From NCBI GenBank assembly GCA_045597845.1, contig JAZLKZ010000123.1, positions 1-16,491 of the forward strand: a DNA stretch of 16,491 nucleotides, in the 5' to 3' direction. This document shows, one piece after another, positions 13,008-16,491 of the stretch. The stretch is from Colimorpha sp045597845. Its GTDB lineage: Bacteria; Bacteroidota; Bacteroidia; Bacteroidales; P3. Both the position numbers and the translations under genes were made by a program. Positions within the stretch are counted from its first letter, which is position 1; each line of letters begins with the position of its first letter. The notes under the pieces are model-generated. The model was not told where the DNA came from. It ran no database searches and saw only the letters and a program-made list of their open reading frames with translations.

Positions 13008-13853
13008 TTATTTCTTCACCAACGAGATGTCCAAACTCTTAATATGATGCGTCAATGCGCCCACGGAGATGAAATCCACACCCGTTTCGGCATACATGCG
13101 CAGCGTCTGGTCGGTGATGCCGCCACTTGCCTCTGTTTCATACTTGCCGGCGATGCGTTCCACGGCCTTTTTCAAAGTCGGCACGTCAAAGTTGTCGAGC
13201 ATGATACGGTCCACGCCGCCATGCTGCATCACACGCTCCAGCTCGTCCAAGTCGCGCACCTCAATCTCAATGCGGAGATCCTTGCCTTTTTCCTTGAGAT
13301 AAGCGTGGGTGCGGTCGATAGCCGCCTCGATGCCCCCTGCGAAATCGATATGGTTGTCCTTGAGCATCACCATGTCGTAGAGCCCGATACGGTGGTTGGT
13401 GCCACCTCCGCATTTCACGGCATATTTCTCCAAGAGACGCATGTTGGGCGTGGTCTTGCGTGTGTCGAGCAAACGGGCGTGAAGGTCGGCGATAGACTGC
13501 ACCATAGTGTGCGTCTGCGAGGCGATGCCACTCAAACGTTGCATGAAATTCAGCGCCGTACGTTCGGCGGTAAGGATGGAAGCCGAGGAGCCTTCAACCA
13601 GCATGATGACATCACCCACCCGCAGCGCATCGCCGTCGTGTTTCAGAAGCGTGACTTTCAAATTGGCATCCACCAAGTGGAACACACGTTCTCCCACCTC
13701 TGCGCCACAAAGGATTCCGTCCTTCTTGGCCACCATCTTGGCAGAATCAGTTGCCGTTGGGGGGATGCACGCCAAAGTGCTGTGGTCGCCGTCGCCAATG
13801 TCTTCACGCAGCGCCATCTGAATCAATTCATCTAAGTTAGGGATGTTCATCAT
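13008..13853 (-). CDS. nadC: Nicotinate-nucleotide pyrophosphorylase (quinolinate phosphoribosyltransferase)
   Basis: NadC converts quinolinate and PRPP to nicotinate mononucleotide, CO2 and pyrophosphate in de novo NAD synthesis. Diagnostic stretches are LREDIGDGDHST, AERTALNFMQRLSGIAS, LLDTRKTTPNMR, KCGGGTNHRIGLYDMVMLKDNHI, EIEVRDLDEL, IMLDNF, EASGGI and GVDFISVGALTH, all in the usual order and without gaps. The frame is open further to a TTG at 13880, but the tandem ATGs at 13853 and 13850 give the normal family N-terminus (MMNIPNLDELIQMALRED) and are preferred. A strong -7 box lies at 13904-13911. It heads a probable operon with the BrkB-like, rlmL-like and queG genes, and diverges from cinA, which also acts in pyridine nucleotide metabolism. 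Confidence 0.96.
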   Translation of the reverse strand: MMNIPNLDELIQMALREDIGDGDHSTLACIPPTATDSAKMVAKKDGILCGAEVGERVFHLVDANLKVTLLKHDGDALRVGDVIMLVEGSSASILTAERTALNFMQRLSGIASQTHTMVQSIADLHARLLDTRKTTPNMRLLEKYAVKCGGGTNHRIGLYDMVMLKDNHIDFAGGIEAAIDRTHAYLKEKGKDLRIEIEVRDLDELERVMQHGGVDRIMLDNFDVPTLKKAVERIAGKYETEASGGITDQTLRMYAETGVDFISVGALTHHIKSLDISLVKK

Positions 13854-13903
13854 AGCTGTCAAATTACTTTTCGCACTCAAACCGAGTGCAATATTACAAT
13901 TTG

Positions 13904-13911
13904 CAAAGATA
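13904..13911 (-). promoter_or_regulatory. -7 box (TATCTTTG) for nadC
   Basis: It is an exact TAnnTTTG match on the minus strand, about 50 bases upstream of the nadC ATG. The upstream side is occupied by 7-bp repeats rather than a clear -33 TTTG. Confidence 0.6.
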
Positions 13912-13920
13912 CGAAAAAAG

Positions 13921-13955
13921 TTTTAAGTTTTAAGTCTTAAGTCTTAAATTTTAAG
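13921..13955. repeat. Five 7-bp units (TTTTAAG)
   Basis: The units are TTTTAAG, TTTTAAG, TCTTAAG, TCTTAAA and TTTTAAG, end to end. They lie between the divergent promoters of nadC and cinA, covering the nadC -33 region. Confidence 0.8.
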
Positions 13956-13986
13956 CACTTTTCGTTTCCAATCACTTTTTAATTCG

Positions 13987-13994
13987 TATTTTTG
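13987..13994 (+). promoter_or_regulatory. -7 box (TATTTTTG) for cinA
   Basis: It matches TAnnTTTG on the plus strand and gives a leader of about 70 bases before the cinA ATG at 14073. No clear -33 box is seen. Confidence 0.55.
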
Positions 13995-14072
13995 CAAATT
14001 CTTTTTCGGCGACGAGATTACTACCCGGCACCCTTAAATCGTCAACAAAAGTCACTATTCACCAGTCACCAA

Positions 14073-15317
14073 ATGAACGTCAGCATCATCAACATAGGAG
14101 ACGAACTGCTTATTGGACAAGTTGTTAACTCCAACGCTTCAACCATGTCGAAAATGCTCATAGCGGCAGGAATGGACGTGCGAGAAGTGGCCACAATCCC
14201 CGACGACGGCACAGCCATCCGCGAAACCCTGGAGCGTTGCCTCGCCTCTGCCCAAGCCGTCCTCATCACCGGCGGTCTCGGCCCCACCAAGGACGACATC
14301 ACGAAAAAGACCCTTTGCGACCTCTTCGGCAGCGAACTTTACGAGAACGAGGAAGCCCTCGCCAACGTCAAGCGCATCTTCGACAGCCGCGGCTACGAAC
14401 TCACCCCCATCAACCGACAGCAGGCTTGGGTTCCACGCTGCTGCACGATGATCAACAACTATGTTGGCACCGCACCCTGCATGTGGTTCGAGAAGGATGA
14501 CAAAGTGGTCGTATCCATGCCGGGCGTCCCCTTTGAGATGGAATGGCTGATGGAAAACGAGATTGTCGCCCGCCTGCGCCAGCATTTCCACTGCGACTAC
14601 ATCATCAACAAGAACCTCCTCGTGCAAGGCATCGGCGAGTCGTTCCTCAGCGACCTCATCGAGTCGTGGGAACTCGCCCTGCCCCACTCCATCCGTCTCG
14701 CCTACCTGCCCCAAGCCGGCATGGTCAAGCTGCGCCTCACCGCTCGCGGAACCGACGAGACCGAGCTGCACGCCCAAATCGACAAAGCCGTCAAGGAACT
14801 CTATCCCATTGCCGGACAATACATCGTGGGCGAAGACCTTGAAACCCTCCCCGAGTTGGTGGCATACACCATGCGCAAGGCCGGCAAAACCCTCGCCACG
14901 GCAGAGAGCTGCACGGGTGGCGCCATCGCCTCCAAACTCACCGCATTGCCCGGAGCCTCCGAATACTTCAAGGGTGGCGTGGTGTCCTACTGCAACGAAG
15001 TCAAGGAATGCACCTTGGGCGTAAATCACGAGACTTTGGAAGCGCACACTGCCGTCAGCGAAGCAACCGCCAAGGAGATGGCAATGGGCGCAAGAGAACG
15101 GCTCCATGCCGACTACGCCATAGCCACCACCGGCATCGCCGGCCCTGGAGGCGGAACGGCAGAAAATCCTGTAGGAACGGTATGGATTGCGCTCGCCTCC
15201 AAAAACGAGGTAATTGCCAAGAAGATGAAATACGGCGACCGCCGCGCCCAGACCATCGAACGCGCCTGCAACGAAGCATTTAGTTCATTGATTAAGATGG
15301 TGAAGCGTGAACCTTGA
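14073..15317 (+). CDS. cinA: CinA: nicotinamide-nucleotide amidase with N-terminal MoaB-like domain
   Basis: This is a 414-residue, two-domain protein. Residues 1 to about 250 form the COG1058/MoaB-like domain (SIINIGDELLIGQ, LITGGLGPTKDDIT at 65-78, VVVSMPGVPFEMEWLM), linked in some homologues to ADP-ribose pyrophosphatase activity. Residues about 258-410 form the PncC amidase domain (ATAESCTGGAIASKL from 275, YFKGGVVSYCNEVK, ATTGIAGPGGGTAENPVGTVW). PncC deamidates nicotinamide mononucleotide to nicotinate mononucleotide, recycling NAD. The frame is open upstream to 13992, but ATG 14073 gives the normal MNVSIINIGDELL start and leaves room for a leader. The stop lies within a 6-bp repeat. A small membrane protein gene follows 44 bases later on the same strand. 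Confidence 0.96.
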   Translation: MNVSIINIGDELLIGQVVNSNASTMSKMLIAAGMDVREVATIPDDGTAIRETLERCLASAQAVLITGGLGPTKDDITKKTLCDLFGSELYENEEALANVKRIFDSRGYELTPINRQQAWVPRCCTMINNYVGTAPCMWFEKDDKVVVSMPGVPFEMEWLMENEIVARLRQHFHCDYIINKNLLVQGIGESFLSDLIESWELALPHSIRLAYLPQAGMVKLRLTARGTDETELHAQIDKAVKELYPIAGQYIVGEDLETLPELVAYTMRKAGKTLATAESCTGGAIASKLTALPGASEYFKGGVVSYCNEVKECTLGVNHETLEAHTAVSEATAKEMAMGARERLHADYAIATTGIAGPGGGTAENPVGTVWIALASKNEVIAKKMKYGDRRAQTIERACNEAFSSLIKMVKREP

Positions 15318-15340
15318 CCTTGACCTTAACTTTAACCTTA
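15311..15340 (+). repeat. Five 6-bp units (ACCTTG/ACCTTA) at the end of cinA
   Basis: The units are ACCTTG, ACCTTG, ACCTTA, ACTTTA and ACCTTA, end to end. They overlap the last codons and stop of cinA and fill most of the spacer before the DMT gene. Confidence 0.75.
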
Positions 15341-15361
15341 GTCACTAACCCCAACCAATTC

Positions 15362-15739
15362 ATGTCAAAAGGACTCCTCACCATACTGATGCTTATCTGT
15401 TCCAACGTATTCATGACGTTTGCATGGTACGGCAACCTCAAACTCACGGAACTGAAAATCAACACCGACTGGCCGCTCATCCTCATCATTCTTTGTTCGT
15501 GGGGACTGGCATTCTTCGAATACTGCTTCATGATTCCCGCCAACCGCGTCGGCTCGCAAATCAACGGAGGCCCATTCTCGCTAATGCAGCTGAAAATCAT
15601 ACAGGAAGCCATCTCTCTGATTGTCTTCACCGTCATCGTAGCCACCGTGTTCAAGGGCGAACCCATCCGCTGGAACCACATCGTAGCCTTCGGACTCATC
15701 ATCCTCGCCGTATTTTTCGCCTTTCTGGGGAAGAAATAG
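15362..15739 (+). CDS. Small DMT-family membrane protein (DUF486 type)
   Basis: This 125-residue protein has four predicted membrane helices: about 5-24 (LLTILMLICSNVFMTFAWYG), 37-58, 77-98 and 107-122. Marks typical of the small DMT/DUF486 group are FMTFAWYGNLK, the FEYCFMIPANRVGSQ stretch and the short Lys C-terminus. It is inserted in the inner membrane. The transported substrate, if any, is not known, and relatives of this size often work as dimers. ATG 15362 is chosen over the upstream in-frame ATG at 15314 because the intervening codons come from the 6-bp repeat (LTLTLTL). It is probably co-transcribed with cinA and followed by a clear terminator. Confidence 0.9.
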   Translation: MSKGLLTILMLICSNVFMTFAWYGNLKLTELKINTDWPLILIILCSWGLAFFEYCFMIPANRVGSQINGGPFSLMQLKIIQEAISLIVFTVIVATVFKGEPIRWNHIVAFGLIILAVFFAFLGKK

Positions 15740-15792
15740 CAACGCGAAGCACCCCAAGCACAACCCAAGCAAACATCAATCCATTGTATTTC

Positions 15793-15834
15793 AACAATCC
15801 ACACAATATTAATTGGTGGATTGTTTCTTTTTTT
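15793..15834 (+). terminator. Rho-independent terminator after the DMT gene
   Basis: The arms AACAATCCAC (15793-15802) and GTGGATTGTT (15816-15825) form a perfect 10-bp stem, followed by TCTTTTTTT. It ends the cinA-DMT transcript and marks the left boundary of the next accessory locus. Confidence 0.88.
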
Positions 15835-15912
15835 CAAAATCCATTATTATCAGACAAAATCTTGAATCATTATTTTTATATTTAGACATTCTTCCTCTTT
15901 GTTTTTTTTTCG

Positions 15913-15920
15913 TAAATTTG
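15913..15920 (+). promoter_or_regulatory. -7 box (TAAATTTG) of the methyltransferase-remnant/nuclease locus
   Basis: It matches TAnnTTTG and is followed by CAAAC, with a predicted transcript start near 15927. It precedes about 140 bases of leader with no convincing gene, then the two motif-I minigenes. A T-run (15902-15910) lies just upstream. Confidence 0.5.
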
Positions 15921-15932
15921 CAAACTTAAACA

Positions 15933-15944
15933 TTGTTGCAACAA
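15933..15944. promoter_or_regulatory. 12-base perfect palindrome TTGTTGCAACAA, possible operator
   Basis: It is a fully self-complementary 12-mer placed just after the predicted transcript start, a usual position for a repressor site. No regulator gene is visible in the window. Confidence 0.4.
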
Positions 15945-16064
15945 AACAACTCACAAAAAAAACAAAACCAGCCCTACAAAGCTTCCCCTACCACGATGTT
16001 TATAGCGATGAAATGCAATGGAATGGCACAAATTCTTCCAACAAATCTTATAAACTCCGAGATT

Positions 16065-16148
16065 ATGGCAAAAAAGAAGAAATATACTTTCATCAATTTG
16101 TTCGCAGGATGCGAAAATGAAAATGATGACGCAAGAAGTAAGAATTGA
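16065..16148 (+). pseudogene. Truncated 5' end of a C5-cytosine DNA methyltransferase gene, copy 1
   Basis: An ATG at 16065 opens a 27-codon frame starting MAKKKKYTFINLFAGC, then diverging to a hydrophilic tail (ENENDDARSKN) and TGA. C5-cytosine methyltransferases begin with almost this sequence, where FxDLFAGxGG is motif I, the SAM-binding loop. All later motifs (PC, ENV, QRR and so on) are absent, so the piece cannot be an active methyltransferase. The Asp of motif I is Asn here. Codon choices differ from copy 2 at several third positions although the proteins are nearly identical, so the two copies are not a recent duplication. The frame stays open upstream to 15933, but the ATG at 16065 is the family start. 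It is read as a gene remnant; expression as a short peptide cannot be excluded. Confidence 0.7.
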
Positions 16149-16158
16149 AAAACAATAA

Positions 16159-16236
16159 AAAATCTCCCTGTCCGAAGAACACCTGCCGAACAAGCGGTTT
16201 TTAGAGTGGCACAGGGAGAGGGTGTTTGAAAAGTAA
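16159..16236 (+). pseudogene. C-terminal remnant of an unidentified gene between the two methyltransferase stubs
   Basis: The frame is open from 16159 to a TAA at 16234-16236 without a start codon. It reads KISLSEEHLPNKRFLEW followed by HRERVFEK, a plausible protein C-terminus. The next ATG (copy 2) follows after 14 bases with an A/G-rich leader, as in normal operon spacing. This suggests a gene once ended here and the methyltransferase followed it. The family is not recognised. The stretch also holds an inverted repeat, TCTCCCTGT (16163-16171) with ACAGGGAGA (16211-16219), so a structured RNA is an alternative. Confidence 0.35.
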
Positions 16237-16250
16237 AAAGAGGATAATAT

Positions 16251-16331
16251 ATGGCGAAAAAGAAAAAATATACATTCATCGATTTGTTCGCAGGATGCGG
16301 TGATGATGTGAATTTGATAAGAGAAATTTAG
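16251..16331 (+). pseudogene. Truncated 5' end of a C5-cytosine DNA methyltransferase gene, copy 2
   Basis: An ATG at 16251 opens a 26-codon frame starting MAKKKKYTFIDLFAGCG, followed by DDVNLIREI and TAG. The motif I sequence FIDLFAGCG is intact here, including the Asp missing in copy 1, but the second Gly of the usual GCGG and all downstream motifs are missing. The match to copy 1 covers about 49 bases and stops at GGATGCG, after which the two differ. The common break point suggests deletion or insertion at the same place in two related genes. It precedes a YhcG/DUF1016-type nuclease gene by 41 bases. Remnant is the preferred reading. Confidence 0.72.
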
Positions 16332-16372
16332 AATAAATAAGTCCTCAAAAAAAACAACAAAATACGGAAACA

Positions 16373-16491
16373 ATGAACGAACCGGCGTTTGTAAATAGAG
16401 ATAGAATGGTTGCCAATAAGGATTATGTGGCGTGGCTGTCGGATGTGAAGACACGCTTCCGCACAGCGCAGACAAAGGCGATGGTGCGGGT
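16373..16491 (+). CDS. YhcG/DUF1016-type PDDEXK nuclease, N-terminal part (partial)
   Basis: An ATG at 16373 opens a frame that runs off the window after 39 codons. It reads MNEPAFVNRDRMVANKDYV, then AWLSDVKTRFRTAQTKAMVR. The pattern YVxWLxxVKxRxRxAQxKAxV resembles the start of DUF1016 N-terminal domain proteins (YhcG family), which carry a C-terminal PDDEXK nuclease domain outside this window. These proteins are often found with restriction-modification or other defence genes, which agrees with the methyltransferase remnants just upstream. The catalytic domain is not visible, so the call rests on about 25 informative residues. The start follows an A-rich leader typical of Bacteroidetes. Confidence 0.68.
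   Translation, partial: MNEPAFVNRDRMVANKDYVAWLSDVKTRFRTAQTKAMVR

Noticed and set aside
12963..13835. Plus-strand open frame of 290 codons opposite nadC
   Set aside because: nadC motifs are complete on the minus strand; this frame is a mirror artefact.
14139..15107. Minus-strand open frame of 322 codons opposite cinA
   Set aside because: CinA is full length with all motifs on the plus strand, and the antisense frame has no promoter or motif.
15899..16120. 73-codon plus-strand frame before the methyltransferase stubs
   Set aside because: It starts upstream of the predicted transcript start, overlaps the first stub in another frame, and shows no recognisable features.
1..16491. tRNA or rRNA genes, integrase or transposase
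   Set aside because: I looked for these to explain the island and the defence locus, but saw no cloverleaf, rRNA-like stretch or recombinase motif.

Overview
The window looks like a chromosome segment from a Bacteroidales bacterium, most like Prevotella. Several genes sit behind the Bacteroidetes -7 promoter box TAnnTTTG, ribosome binding sites are weak or absent, the lipoprotein signals are Bacteroidetes-like, and the housekeeping proteins resemble Bacteroidetes versions. This is judged by reading; no database search was run.

Bases 1-4030 form an AT-rich, foreign-looking island on the minus strand. In transcription order it holds a 108-residue acidic protein with a Tyr/Asp-rich tail, an uncalled 26-residue peptide ending in ACSCWIENP, a spacer with two perfect 11-bp hairpins, and three radical SAM genes joined by TAATG stop/start overlaps. 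The third gene runs off the left edge. This reads as a candidate RiPP (ribosomally made, enzymatically modified peptide) cluster of a type I do not recognise. It is the best candidate here for an undescribed system.

Bases 4145-7560 hold a lipoprotein with an internally duplicated domain, a 458-residue unknown protein, and a broken small lipoprotein gene closed by a 23-bp hairpin. The first two genes share a 13-base motif at nearly the same distance upstream of their -7 boxes. Bases 7729-9492 encode a large B12-type radical SAM protein with a CX4CX2C cluster motif.

Bases 9637-13853 look like a minus-strand operon transcribed nadC, brkB/yihY-like, rlmL-like, queG. Divergent from it, cinA and a small DMT-family membrane protein gene run on the plus strand to a clear terminator. 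nadC and cinA both belong to NAD metabolism and share a divergent promoter region.

Bases 15840-16491 begin a second accessory locus. After a promoter and a palindrome come two short reading frames that both start MAKKKKYTFI(N/D)LFAGC, which is motif I of C5-cytosine DNA methyltransferases. Between them lies a short C-terminal-looking remnant. The locus then enters the start of a YhcG/DUF1016-type nuclease gene. It looks like a scarred restriction/defence hotspot.

Across the middle of the window, gene spacers carry phased short-unit repeats: 8-bp AGATNNNN arrays, 9-bp, 7-bp and 6-bp units, and a 33-bp repeat. Several run right up to, or into, gene ends and start codons, and the 8-bp and 6-bp families keep a constant orientation relative to transcription.
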